64,000 nucleotides of DNA from Xanthobacteraceae bacterium. Its GTDB lineage: Bacteria > Pseudomonadota > Alphaproteobacteria > Rhizobiales > Xanthobacteraceae. Of this stretch, positions 36,325-44,512 are shown one piece after another (the first letter of the stretch is position 1; the number at the start of each line of letters is the position of its first letter). A program made the position numbers and the translations under genes. Below the pieces are notes generated by a model, which saw nothing but the letters and a program-made list of their open reading frames with translations, did not search any database and had not been told where the DNA came from. The DNA is taken from positions 1 to 64,000 of the forward strand of contig JAIESR010000062.1 in NCBI GenBank assembly GCA_019745775.1, written 5' to 3'.

Positions 36325-36597
36325 AGGTCGTCTACCTCAAGTCGGCGTTGAGGGATCTAGCGGCTATTCGAACGTACGTCGGGCGAGACGATGAGCAGGC
36401 GGCGCGTCGCGTCATCATACGCATCGAGCATTGTGTTGAACGTTTAGCCAGCTTCCCCCTACTCCGGTCGGCCCGGCCCGAGGGGAATTAGGCTCCTTTC
36501 AATACCTGGCTTGCCGTATATCGTTACCCATCGTGTTCAAGATGAAACGGTAAGAATTGTCGCTGTATTTCACACCTCCCGCAATCGACAGTTTTGA
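36321..36597 (+). pseudogene. ParE-type toxin, frameshifted
   Basis: The first frame (36321-36491) gives MKVVYLKSALRDLAAIRTYV and continues to SFPLL, then hits a premature TAG. The rest of the family pattern continues in the next frame to TGA 36597: SGRPGPRGIRLLSIPGLPYI, then HRVQDETVRIVAVFHTSR. Removing one C from the run of five at 36455-36459 restores one reading (FPYSGRPGP). So this is a ParE/RelE-superfamily toxin inactivated by a +1 slip in a C run. A sequencing error in the homopolymer is the alternative. Confidence 0.8.
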
Positions 36598-36624
36598 CAG
36601 CGTTGCTGTCACAGTGCCTCGCCA

Positions 36625-37890
36625 ATGACCGACACCACCGCCCCGCGGTCCGCGTTCAGCTACCGCGCCTTCACGATGTTCTGGATCGGGCGGATCGTGT
36701 CGATCCTGTCGTTCCAGATGCTGGTGGTGGCGATCGGCTGGCAGCTCTACACGCTGACCGGCAGCGCGCTGGACCTCGGCTTCCTCGGCATCGCGCAGTT
36801 TATTCCGACGGTCGTGCTGACGCCGCTCGTGGGGCACGTCGCCGACCGCTACGACCACCGCCGGGTGCTGCTCCTCTGCCGGGTCGGCGAGGCATCGGCC
36901 GCCGCGATCCTCGCCATCGGCACGGTGATGGGCGTGGTCGACCCGCTAATCATCTACATCGTGATTGCGCTGGTCGGGGCCGGGCGGGCGTTCGAGATCG
37001 CGACCATGGTCGCGATCATCCCCGGCCTGGTGCCGCGGCCGGTGGTGCCGTCAGCGACCGCCTGGTTCGCGTCGTCGAACCAGATCGGGCTGATCGTCGG
37101 CCCTATCCTGGGCGGAGTCCTGTACGAGCTCGGGCCGGGCACGGTCTACGGCCTCGCGGTCGCGTTCTGGTTCATTGGCGCGAGCTTCATCTTCCTGATC
37201 CACATGGAGGCCGTGCCGCGCGCCAGTGAACCCGTCAGCGTTCAATCGCTGCTCGGCGGCTTCGACTTCGTCTGGCGCGACCGCGTGATCCTCGGCACCA
37301 TCTCGCTCGACATGTGCGCGGTGTTCTTGTCTGCCGCGCCGGTGCTGTTCCCGATCTTTGCCCGCGATATCCTCGAGACGGGCCCATGGGGACTGGGACT
37401 TCTGCGCGCCGCGCCTGGCGTCGGCGCCTTCGTGATGTCGATCGTACTGGCGCGCCGGCCGCTGACCTTGCCGATCGGCAAAGTGCTGTTCACGGTGGTC
37501 GGGATCTTCGGCGTGGCGATCATCGTGTTCGCCCTGTCGACGCACCTCATCCTGTCGCTCCTTGCGCTCGCGGTGATGGGAGCCGCCGACGTGGTGAGCG
37601 TGGTCATCCGTTTCGCGCTGGTGCAGCTGCGCACGCCGGCGGAGATGCGCGGCCGCGTCAGTGCTGTGAACGGCATGTTTACCGGCACCTCCAACTATCT
37701 CGGCGATTTCCGCGCCGGCGCGGTGGCCGCCGCCATCGGCGCAGTGCCGGCGGTGCTGATCGGTGGAATCTGCGTGTTTGCGGTCGCCGGGCTTTGGATG
37801 TTCCTTTTCCCGCAGCTTTGGCGTACCCGTACCTACGATGAACTGTCCGCAGCAGAGGTGCTGAGCGGAGACAAGGACAAGCCGTCATGA
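36625..37890 (+). CDS. MFS transporter (EntS-like efflux family)
   Basis: A 421-residue membrane protein with about twelve hydrophobic segments. The loop 2-3 motif GHVADRYDHRRVLLLC (residues 73-88) is the MFS signature, and the overall pattern (FWIGRIVSILSFQMLVVAIGWQLY) fits the MFS_3/EntS branch that exports siderophores or small drugs. The substrate is unknown. Its stop overlaps the start of the pseudouridine synthase gene (ATGA), so the two are co-translated. Confidence 0.88.
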   Translation: MTDTTAPRSAFSYRAFTMFWIGRIVSILSFQMLVVAIGWQLYTLTGSALDLGFLGIAQFIPTVVLTPLVGHVADRYDHRRVLLLCRVGEASAAAILAIGTVMGVVDPLIIYIVIALVGAGRAFEIATMVAIIPGLVPRPVVPSATAWFASSNQIGLIVGPILGGVLYELGPGTVYGLAVAFWFIGASFIFLIHMEAVPRASEPVSVQSLLGGFDFVWRDRVILGTISLDMCAVFLSAAPVLFPIFARDILETGPWGLGLLRAAPGVGAFVMSIVLARRPLTLPIGKVLFTVVGIFGVAIIVFALSTHLILSLLALAVMGAADVVSVVIRFALVQLRTPAEMRGRVSAVNGMFTGTSNYLGDFRAGAVAAAIGAVPAVLIGGICVFAVAGLWMFLFPQLWRTRTYDELSAAEVLSGDKDKPS

Positions 37891-38897
37891 CGGCCGTGCA
37901 GACCGCATCGAAGGGCGTACAGACCGTCACCGTCGCGGGCGACGAGAACGGCATGCGGCTCGATCGCTTTTTCGAGGCGCGGTTCCCGGGGCTCTCGTTC
38001 TCCCACATCCAGCGCATCATCCGCAAAGGCGAGGTGCGCGTGAACGGCAAGCGCGCGCAGCCGAAGGACCGCCTGCAGGCGGGGCAGGCGGTGCGCATCC
38101 CGCCGCTCAAGCTCGATGCGCCGAAGCCGCGCGAGAACGCAACCGAGGACCAGAAGAACCGCGCCTTCATCAAGTCGATCACGCTCTACGAAGACGACGA
38201 CGTGATGGTGCTGAACAAGCCGATGGGGCTTGCGGTGCAGGGCGGCTCCGGCACCACGCGCCATCTCGACGGCATGCTCGGCTCGATGACAGGCAAGGAC
38301 GGCCAGCGCCCGCGGCTGGTGCACCGCCTCGACAAGGACACCGCCGGCTGCCTGCTGGTGGCGAAGACCCGTTTTGCCGCGTCGGCGCTGGCGAAGACCT
38401 TCCGCACGCGCGCGGCCCGCAAGATCTATTGGGCGCTGGTCGCGGGCGTGCCGAAGCCGAGGCAAGGCCGGATCTCGACCTTCCTGGCCAAGGAGGAGCG
38501 CGAGGACGAAAGCCTGATGCGCATCGCCAAGCACGGCGACGAGGGCGCCAGCCACGCCGTGACCTATTACGCGGTGGTCGAAACCGCCGCGCGACAGCTG
38601 TCCTGGCTCTCGCTCAAGCCGGTGACCGGCCGCACCCACCAATTGCGCGCCCACATGAACCATGTCGGCCATCCGATCGTGGGCGATCCGAAATACTTCT
38701 TCAAGGAGAACTGGGAGTTTCCCGGCGGCATCCAGAACCGTCTGCACCTGCTGGCGCGCCGCATCGTCGTGCCGCATCCACGCGGCGGCACGATCGACGT
38801 CACCGCGCCCCTGCCGCCGCACATGCAACAGTCGTGGAATTTGATCGGATTCGATACCGGCCGGTATGATCCGATCGTCGAAGCTCCGGAAGAGTAA
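37887..38897 (+). CDS. RluC/RluD-type pseudouridine synthase
   Basis: A 336-residue RNA pseudouridine synthase. An S4 RNA-binding domain occupies about residues 20-75 (RLDRFFEARFPG ... VRVNGKRAQPKDRL), followed by the RluA catalytic domain with HRLDKDTAG; Asp149 is the catalytic nucleophile. The C-terminal motif GRTHQLRAHMNHVGHPIVGD is typical. The likely target is 23S rRNA (RluC positions 955/2504/2580 in E. coli numbering), but RluD is not excluded. Confidence 0.9.
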   Translation: MTAVQTASKGVQTVTVAGDENGMRLDRFFEARFPGLSFSHIQRIIRKGEVRVNGKRAQPKDRLQAGQAVRIPPLKLDAPKPRENATEDQKNRAFIKSITLYEDDDVMVLNKPMGLAVQGGSGTTRHLDGMLGSMTGKDGQRPRLVHRLDKDTAGCLLVAKTRFAASALAKTFRTRAARKIYWALVAGVPKPRQGRISTFLAKEEREDESLMRIAKHGDEGASHAVTYYAVVETAARQLSWLSLKPVTGRTHQLRAHMNHVGHPIVGDPKYFFKENWEFPGGIQNRLHLLARRIVVPHPRGGTIDVTAPLPPHMQQSWNLIGFDTGRYDPIVEAPEE

Positions 38898-38907
38898 CAG
38901 GCCTCGC

Positions 38908-40176
38908 ATGGCACATCCCGACTTTGCTAAAGCCGCCACGCACGTTACGGCCGACAATGTCCGCGATTGTCTGGCTGACCTCGTGAATATCGCGAGCCCG
39001 ACGGGCCACGAGATCGGAGTCGCGCGCTACCTTGTGGAGCGGATGCGTGCTTCCGGTCTGGAGACCGACTTGCCGATGGTCGATGCCGGCCGGCCGAACG
39101 CGGTCGGGCACCTGCGCGGGAGCGGCGACGGCCTCAACCTCCTGTTCACCGGCCACATGGACACGTCCTACTCCGGCGCGGAGGAGCATCTATCCGGGGA
39201 CGGGTTCAGGCCCATGGCGGTCGTTCGCGACGGCTGGCTGTTCGGGCTGGGCTCCAACAATATGAAGAGCGGGCTCGCCGCCGCGCTGGTGGCGATCGAG
39301 GCGATCGTCAAATCCGGGGTCAAGCTCGCCGGCGATATTTCGTTCGGTGCCGTAGTCGGCGAGATCGAGAAGACGGCCATCGAGGAGTTTCAAGGCATCG
39401 AGTATTCCGGCTATGGCATCGGTTCCCGCCATCTGGTCACGCACGGCGTCACCGCCGATTTCGCGGTGCTGGCGGAGCCGACCGGGATGCGGATCGGCGT
39501 CGCGAATATGGGCTGCATCTGGGTCCGCATCACGGTCGGAGGGACCGTGGCGCATTCGGCGCTCGCCAACCGCCCGAACGTCGTCAACGCCATCGCCGTG
39601 ATGCACGACCTGCAGAATGACATCGCGCAGTGGGCCCGCGACTACGAGGCCGCCCAGATCTACATGGGCGAGCATCCGAACGTGACCGTCGCCGCGATCC
39701 GCGGCGGTGCGCCGTGGCGGCTGTCGCGCAATCCGCACGATTGCAGCCTGTATCTCGATATCCGCACGGTGCCCGGCCAGACCGTGGATGCGGTGAAGCG
39801 CGACCTGCGGCGCGTGCTGCGACGCTTTGCGGAGCGTACCGGCTCATCCGAGCCTGCGATCCATATCTACGTCAGCGATCCGCCGACCGTGGTGGACGGG
39901 AACCTGCCCGTGGTGAAGGCGCTTGCCGCCGCTCAGGGGGAGGTCACGGACAGCAGCCCTCCGGCGATTGTCCGCCGTCCCGGCGCCGACAGCGTGCATC
40001 TCACAGCCTACGGCGTGCCCTGCATTTCGTTCGGACCGGGAGGGCGCATGCATCCGGACAGCCGCGGCGCCTCCATGCATGCGTTTGGCGAGCACGTGCT
40101 GATCGACGATTGCGTGGCGGCCGCAAAGATCTATCTCGCGACGGCGCTCGACTTGTGCAGCCGAAAGGCATCCTGA
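38908..40176 (+). CDS. M20-family metallohydrolase (ArgE/DapE-like)
   Basis: A 422-residue protein of the M20 peptidase/deacylase family. LFTGHMDTS (His83, Asp85) supplies the first metal ligand and its helper Asp. The usual bridging Asp in the GxxDMKGG motif appears as Asn here (GLGSNNMKSG, Asn118), and the catalytic EE pair reads GEIEKT (Glu152, Glu154). A dimerisation (lid) domain and a final GADSVHLTAYGVPCISFGPG with MHAFGEHV follow. The substrate is unknown; these substitutions may define a subfamily. It starts 11 bases after the synthase gene. Confidence 0.85.
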   Translation: MAHPDFAKAATHVTADNVRDCLADLVNIASPTGHEIGVARYLVERMRASGLETDLPMVDAGRPNAVGHLRGSGDGLNLLFTGHMDTSYSGAEEHLSGDGFRPMAVVRDGWLFGLGSNNMKSGLAAALVAIEAIVKSGVKLAGDISFGAVVGEIEKTAIEEFQGIEYSGYGIGSRHLVTHGVTADFAVLAEPTGMRIGVANMGCIWVRITVGGTVAHSALANRPNVVNAIAVMHDLQNDIAQWARDYEAAQIYMGEHPNVTVAAIRGGAPWRLSRNPHDCSLYLDIRTVPGQTVDAVKRDLRRVLRRFAERTGSSEPAIHIYVSDPPTVVDGNLPVVKALAAAQGEVTDSSPPAIVRRPGADSVHLTAYGVPCISFGPGGRMHPDSRGASMHAFGEHVLIDDCVAAAKIYLATALDLCSRKAS

Positions 40177-40236
40177 ATTTGCGCGCACGCTTGGCATAGA
40201 GATTGCTATGCTGGACGACGAGCATAGGAGTGGACC

Positions 40237-41229
40237 ATGAAAGCATCCCGATTTGTCCTTGCCGCCGTCGGCCTTGTCACGTTGAGCCTGACGTTGGAAG
40301 CGCGGGGCCAAAGCTATCCCACGCGTCCGATCACCTTTGTCGTGCCGTTCGCCGCAGGCGGCCTGTCCGATGTCCCCGGACGCATCCTCGCCGCCGAGAT
40401 GCAGACGCGCATCGGCCAGTCGATCGTGGTCGAGAACAGGCCCGGCGCGTCGGGTGTCACCGGCGCGCAATCGGTCCTGCGGGCGGAACCGGACGGCTAT
40501 ACGCTGCTGGTCAACGCGCTCGCCGACGTGCAGAACCTGCACTACCTCTCGGTGCCCTACGATCCGATCAAGGATTTTGCGCTGATCGGCATGGTGGCAG
40601 ACGGGCCACCAGTGGTCCTCATCGTCAACGCCAATCTGCCGTACAAGTCGGTGGCGGACATCGTCGCCGACGCCAAGGCGAACCCGAACAAGATCAGCTT
40701 TGGAACCTCGGGCCCCGCCACGTCGCCGGCGATCGCGGTCACCCAGCTCAACGCGCTCGCCAAAACCAGCATCGCGCAGGTGCCGTATCGTGGGTCTGGG
40801 CCGGCGGCTGCCGCGGTGGTGACTGGGGAAGTGCAGGGGGCGTTCGTGTTCTATTCGAATGCACGCCCGTTGCATGAAGGCGGGAAGGTGCGTGCGCTTG
40901 CCGTCGCCAGCGCCAAGCGCATGGCGAGCTGGCCCGACATACCGACCATGAGCGAAGCCGGCTTCCCGGGCTTCGATCACAGCGGTTTTGTCGGGCTCGC
41001 GGCGCCCGGAAAAACGCCGGCTCCGGTCCTCGCCTTGCTCAACAAACATTTGAACGAGGCGATCGGCTCGCCGACATTCCGACAGCGGCTTGATCCGCTC
41101 GGGATGACGGTCCCGAATCCGGGCGCGAATACGCCGGAGAGCTTCGCGGCGTTCATGCGGCGCGAGATCGCGCGGCAGGCAGAGCTTGCCAAGCTCTCCG
41201 GCCACGCGCCGGTCGATCAGAAGCGTTAG
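40237..41229 (+). CDS. Bug-family (TctC-like) solute-binding protein
   Basis: A 330-residue periplasmic binding protein with a signal peptide (residues 1-25, ending EARGQ). The pattern YPTRPITFVVPFAAGGLSD, then VVENRPGASG, EPDGYTLL and PYDPIKDF is the Bug signature; these proteins bind carboxylates or similar acids for tripartite tricarboxylate transporters. No TctA or TctB gene is near. It follows the M20 hydrolase, so it may capture the hydrolase's substrate or product. The ATG at 40237 is followed by a typical Lys-containing signal start. Confidence 0.9.
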   Translation: MKASRFVLAAVGLVTLSLTLEARGQSYPTRPITFVVPFAAGGLSDVPGRILAAEMQTRIGQSIVVENRPGASGVTGAQSVLRAEPDGYTLLVNALADVQNLHYLSVPYDPIKDFALIGMVADGPPVVLIVNANLPYKSVADIVADAKANPNKISFGTSGPATSPAIAVTQLNALAKTSIAQVPYRGSGPAAAAVVTGEVQGAFVFYSNARPLHEGGKVRALAVASAKRMASWPDIPTMSEAGFPGFDHSGFVGLAAPGKTPAPVLALLNKHLNEAIGSPTFRQRLDPLGMTVPNPGANTPESFAAFMRREIARQAELAKLSGHAPVDQKR

Positions 41230-41299
41230 AAATCGGCCGAGATCAGGCGTCCGGAAGTTGGGGGCTGACGTGGCGCCGAAGCGTACCTATCTCTGCGAC

Positions 41300-41605
41300 A
41301 TGAGCATTCGTCTCGCCATCGCCGCCGGCCTCGCGCTTGCCTTCGTGGTGGGCCCGGCGGCCGCGCAGATAACGCCACCACCGCCCGCGCTCGAGAACCG
41401 CATCCCGGCACCGCTGCCACCGCCGGCACAGCCGCCGATCATCAACGGCCCGCTCCAGCAGGGCCCGCCGCCCGGCGTCTACCTGCCGCCGCGCCTCAGG
41501 ACCCAGAGCGATCGGGTAGTCGGCTGCCAGCACCAGGGCCGCGCCGACGGGCTGCGCGGCAAGCAGCTGCAGGCTTACGTGCGCGATTGCGCCAACGCGA
41601 ATTGA
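41300..41605 (+). CDS. Small Pro-rich exported protein
   Basis: A 101-residue protein with a signal peptide (MSIRLAIAAGLALAFVVGP, cleavage after AAAQ) and a Pro-rich stretch (PPPALENRIPAPLPPPAQPP). The C-terminus holds two cysteines (VGCQHQG and VRDCANAN), likely a disulfide. No family is recognised. GTG 41270 is an alternative start adding ten residues. It converges on the kor operon with only seven bases between stops. Confidence 0.65.
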   Translation: MSIRLAIAAGLALAFVVGPAAAQITPPPPALENRIPAPLPPPAQPPIINGPLQQGPPPGVYLPPRLRTQSDRVVGCQHQGRADGLRGKQLQAYVRDCANAN

Positions 41606-41612
41606 GGACCGT

Positions 41613-42668
41613 TTAGCGCAGCGCCGCGTTGATCTTCTCGAGCGTGGCCGAGCCCGGGCACAGCTCTTTTTCGCTGAGCGCGTTGAGCGGCTTGTCGACG
41701 GTGTTGAAGTGCGTGTGCAGGTCTTCCGGCTCGCTGTCGACATAGATCAGCCCGGTCACGATCTGCCCTTTCGACGCGTGGTGCCCCAGGAAGTTCATCG
41801 CGCCGAGCCGGTCATTGGCGTCGTAATCCGCCGAGACCTTCTTCAGCACCAGCCGCGAGCCGTCGTGCTGCTCGACCACCTGGGTCGTGCCCGGATCGTA
41901 GTCGACGTGGATAGGTGCGCGTCCGGAGATGAAGTCGAGCCGGTTCACCGCCTCGTTGTGCTCGCGCACATAGTCGAAGCTCTTGGTCGAGCCGGCGTGG
42001 TTGTTGAAGGCGACGCAGGGCGAGATCACGTCGATGAAGGCCGCGCCCTGGTGCTCGATCGCGCCCTTGATCAGCGGTACCAGCTGGGTCTTGTCGCCGG
42101 AGAAGGCGCGCGCGACATAGGTCGCGCCGAGCTGGAGCGCCATGGCCACCATGTCGATGGCGTTGTCGTTGTTGGTCAGGCCGCGCTTCGACTTCGAGCC
42201 GCGGTCGGCGGTGGCCGAGAATTGGCCTTTGGTCAGGCCATACACGCCGTTATTCTCGACGATGTACGTCATGTTCACGCCGCGGCGCATGGAGTGTGCG
42301 AACTGGCCGAAGCCGATCGAGGCACTGTCGCCGTCGCCGGAGACGCCGAGATAGATCAGGTCTCGGTTGGCGAGGTTGGCGCCGGTCAGCACCGATGGCA
42401 TGCGCCCGTGCACCGAGTTGAAGCCGTGCGAGGCGTTGAGGAAGTAGTCGGTGGTCTTCGACGAGCAGCCGATGCCGGAAATCTTCGCCACCCGATGCGG
42501 CTCGATCGCGAGCTCATAGCACGCTTCGATGACCGAGGCGGTGATCGAGTCGTGGCCGCAGCCGGCGCACAGCGTCGAGACCTTGCCCTCGTAATCGCGG
42601 TGGGTATAGCCGAGCGCGTTCTTCGGCAGCGACGGATGGTGGAATTTCGGCTTGGCGATGTAGGTCAT
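41613..42668 (-). CDS. korB: 2-oxoacid:acceptor oxidoreductase, beta subunit
   Basis: A 351-residue TPP-binding subunit of a 2-oxoglutarate (or related 2-oxoacid):ferredoxin oxidoreductase. STLCAGCGHDSI at residues 31-42 and the TPP motif GVSGDGDSASIGFGQF followed by ENNGVYGLTKGQ are diagnostic of KorB. It catalyses oxidative decarboxylation to an acyl-CoA with korA. The ATG at 42668 overlaps the korA stop (ATGA), so translation is coupled; upstream in-frame codons lie inside korA. Substrate choice (2-oxoglutarate rather than pyruvate or branched oxoacids) is inferred from overall similarity and operon layout. Confidence 0.9.
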   Translation of the reverse strand: MTYIAKPKFHHPSLPKNALGYTHRDYEGKVSTLCAGCGHDSITASVIEACYELAIEPHRVAKISGIGCSSKTTDYFLNASHGFNSVHGRMPSVLTGANLANRDLIYLGVSGDGDSASIGFGQFAHSMRRGVNMTYIVENNGVYGLTKGQFSATADRGSKSKRGLTNNDNAIDMVAMALQLGATYVARAFSGDKTQLVPLIKGAIEHQGAAFIDVISPCVAFNNHAGSTKSFDYVREHNEAVNRLDFISGRAPIHVDYDPGTTQVVEQHDGSRLVLKKVSADYDANDRLGAMNFLGHHASKGQIVTGLIYVDSEPEDLHTHFNTVDKPLNALSEKELCPGSATLEKINAALR

Positions 42669-44512
42669 GACACAACCTTGCGCAGCGGGGTCACCTTCAG
42701 CGCGTCGAGGCGCTCGCCGATGGACTTGGCGATGAAGCGGGCGGTGATGGGCGTGCCGTCGTAGTGCAGGATCGGCACCAGGCGGGCCGGGTCGATGCCG
42801 CATTCGTTGACGATCAGCGAGCGCAATTGCGCGTCGCGATTCTGCTCGACCACGAACACGAAGTCATGGTCGGCGATGAAGTCTTCCACGGTGTGATGGA
42901 ACGGGAAGGCCCGAACCCGCAGGAGATCAAGGTTTTTGCCCGCCGTCTTGAGCGCCTGGTTTGCCTCGTCCATCGCCGGCGCGGTCGAGCCGTAATAGAT
43001 CACGCCGTAGCGGGTCGGCTTGTCGGAATTGGCGATCAGCGGGCGCGGCACCAGGTCCTTGGCGGTCTCGAACTTGCGCAGCAGGCGCTGCATATTGTCG
43101 GCGTAGGGCGCGCCTTCTTCGGTGTATCGGGCGTAACGATCGCGAGACGTGCCGCGGGTGAAATAGGCGCCCTTGGTCGGGTGTGTGCCCGGATAGGTGC
43201 GGTAGGGGATGCCGTCGCCGTCGACGTCGAGGTAGCGGCCGAATTCCTTGCCGGCGTCGAGCATCTCGGCGGTCATCACCTTGCCGCGGTCGTATTTGCG
43301 GCTGTCGTCCCAGGTCAGCGGACGGCAGAGCCGGTGGTTCATGCCGATGTCGAGGTCGAGCATGACGAAGATCGGCGTCTGCAGCCGGTCGGCGAGGTCG
43401 AACGACAGTGCGCCGAACTCGAACGCCTCCCGTGGGTCCTCGGGGAAGAGCAGCACGTGCTTGGTGTCGCCGTGCGAGGCATAGGCACAGGAGATCACGT
43501 CGCACTGCTGGGTGCGGGTCGGCATGCCGGTCGATGGACCGGCGCGCTGCACGTTGAACAGGACCGCCGGGATCTCGGCGAAATAGGCTAGGCCGAGGAA
43601 TTCCGTCATCAGCGAGACGCCCGGGCCCGACGTGGCGGTAAAGGCGCGGGCGCCGTTCCAGGCGGCGCCGACCACGATGCCCATCGAGGCAAGCTCGTCC
43701 TCACCCTGGACGATCGCGACGTTCATCTTCTTGGTCTCGGGATCGACCCGCAGCCGGCGGCAATAGCTGGTGAAGGCGTCGGCGAGCGAGGAGGAGGGCG
43801 TGATCGGATACCAGGCGCACACGGTGGCGCCGCCATAGACGGCACCGAGCGCGGCCGCGCTGTTGCCTTCCATGAAGATCCGGTCGCCGACCTTGTCGGC
43901 GCGCTGCACGCGCAGCCCGATCGGGCATTCGAGATTGAGCAGTGCCCAGTCGCGCCCGAGATGGAGCGCGTTCTTGTTGGCGTCGAAGAGCTTCTCCTTG
44001 CCTTTGAACTGCTCGGAGATGAGCTGCTCGATCGCCTTCACGTCCATGTCGAGCAGCGCCGAGAGCGCGCCCACGTACATGATGTTCTTGAACAGCTGGC
44101 GCTGGCGCGGATCGGTGTATTCGCGATTGCAGATCGCGGTCAGCGGCACGCCGATGACCGTGATGTCGGGCCGGAACTTCGACGATGGCATCGGCTTGGT
44201 CGAATCGTAGAACAGGTAGCCGCCCGGCTCGATCATCGCGAGGTCTTTGTCCCAGGTCTGCGGGTTCATCGCGACCATGAGATCGACGCCGCCGCGGGCC
44301 CCCAGATGACCCGCCTCGGTGATGCGCACCTCATACCAGGTGGGCAGGCCCTGGATGTTCGACGGAAAGATGTTGCGCGGCGACACCGGCACGCCCATGC
44401 GCAGAACCGAGCGGGCGAACAGCTCGTTGGCGCTGGCCGAACCCGAGCCGTTGACGTTCGCGAAGCGGACGACGAAGTCGTTTACGCTGCTGATTGGTGT
44501 CTTGTTCGACAT
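42665..44512 (-). CDS. korA: 2-oxoacid:acceptor oxidoreductase, fused gamma-alpha subunit
   Basis: A 615-residue subunit joining the gamma domain (residues 1-200, with RITEAGHLGARGGVDLMVAM) to the alpha pyrimidine-binding domain (from EGNSAAALGAVYGG, with WYPITPSSSLADAF and GEDELASMGIVVGAAWNGAR). This is the KorA layout of aerobic and facultative bacteria. The 5' end overlaps the upstream flavoprotein gene by 31 bases, and the 3' end overlaps korB by four, so all three genes form one tightly packed unit transcribed leftward. Confidence 0.92.
   Translation of the reverse strand: MSNKTPISSVNDFVVRFANVNGSGSASANELFARSVLRMGVPVSPRNIFPSNIQGLPTWYEVRITEAGHLGARGGVDLMVAMNPQTWDKDLAMIEPGGYLFYDSTKPMPSSKFRPDITVIGVPLTAICNREYTDPRQRQLFKNIMYVGALSALLDMDVKAIEQLISEQFKGKEKLFDANKNALHLGRDWALLNLECPIGLRVQRADKVGDRIFMEGNSAAALGAVYGGATVCAWYPITPSSSLADAFTSYCRRLRVDPETKKMNVAIVQGEDELASMGIVVGAAWNGARAFTATSGPGVSLMTEFLGLAYFAEIPAVLFNVQRAGPSTGMPTRTQQCDVISCAYASHGDTKHVLLFPEDPREAFEFGALSFDLADRLQTPIFVMLDLDIGMNHRLCRPLTWDDSRKYDRGKVMTAEMLDAGKEFGRYLDVDGDGIPYRTYPGTHPTKGAYFTRGTSRDRYARYTEEGAPYADNMQRLLRKFETAKDLVPRPLIANSDKPTRYGVIYYGSTAPAMDEANQALKTAGKNLDLLRVRAFPFHHTVEDFIADHDFVFVVEQNRDAQLRSLIVNECGIDPARLVPILHYDGTPITARFIAKSIGERLDALKVTPLRKVVS

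Noticed and set aside
36594-36616. TTGACA before the MFS gene as a promoter
   Set aside because: No acceptable -10 box at 16-18 bases; it lies in the end of the toxin pseudogene.
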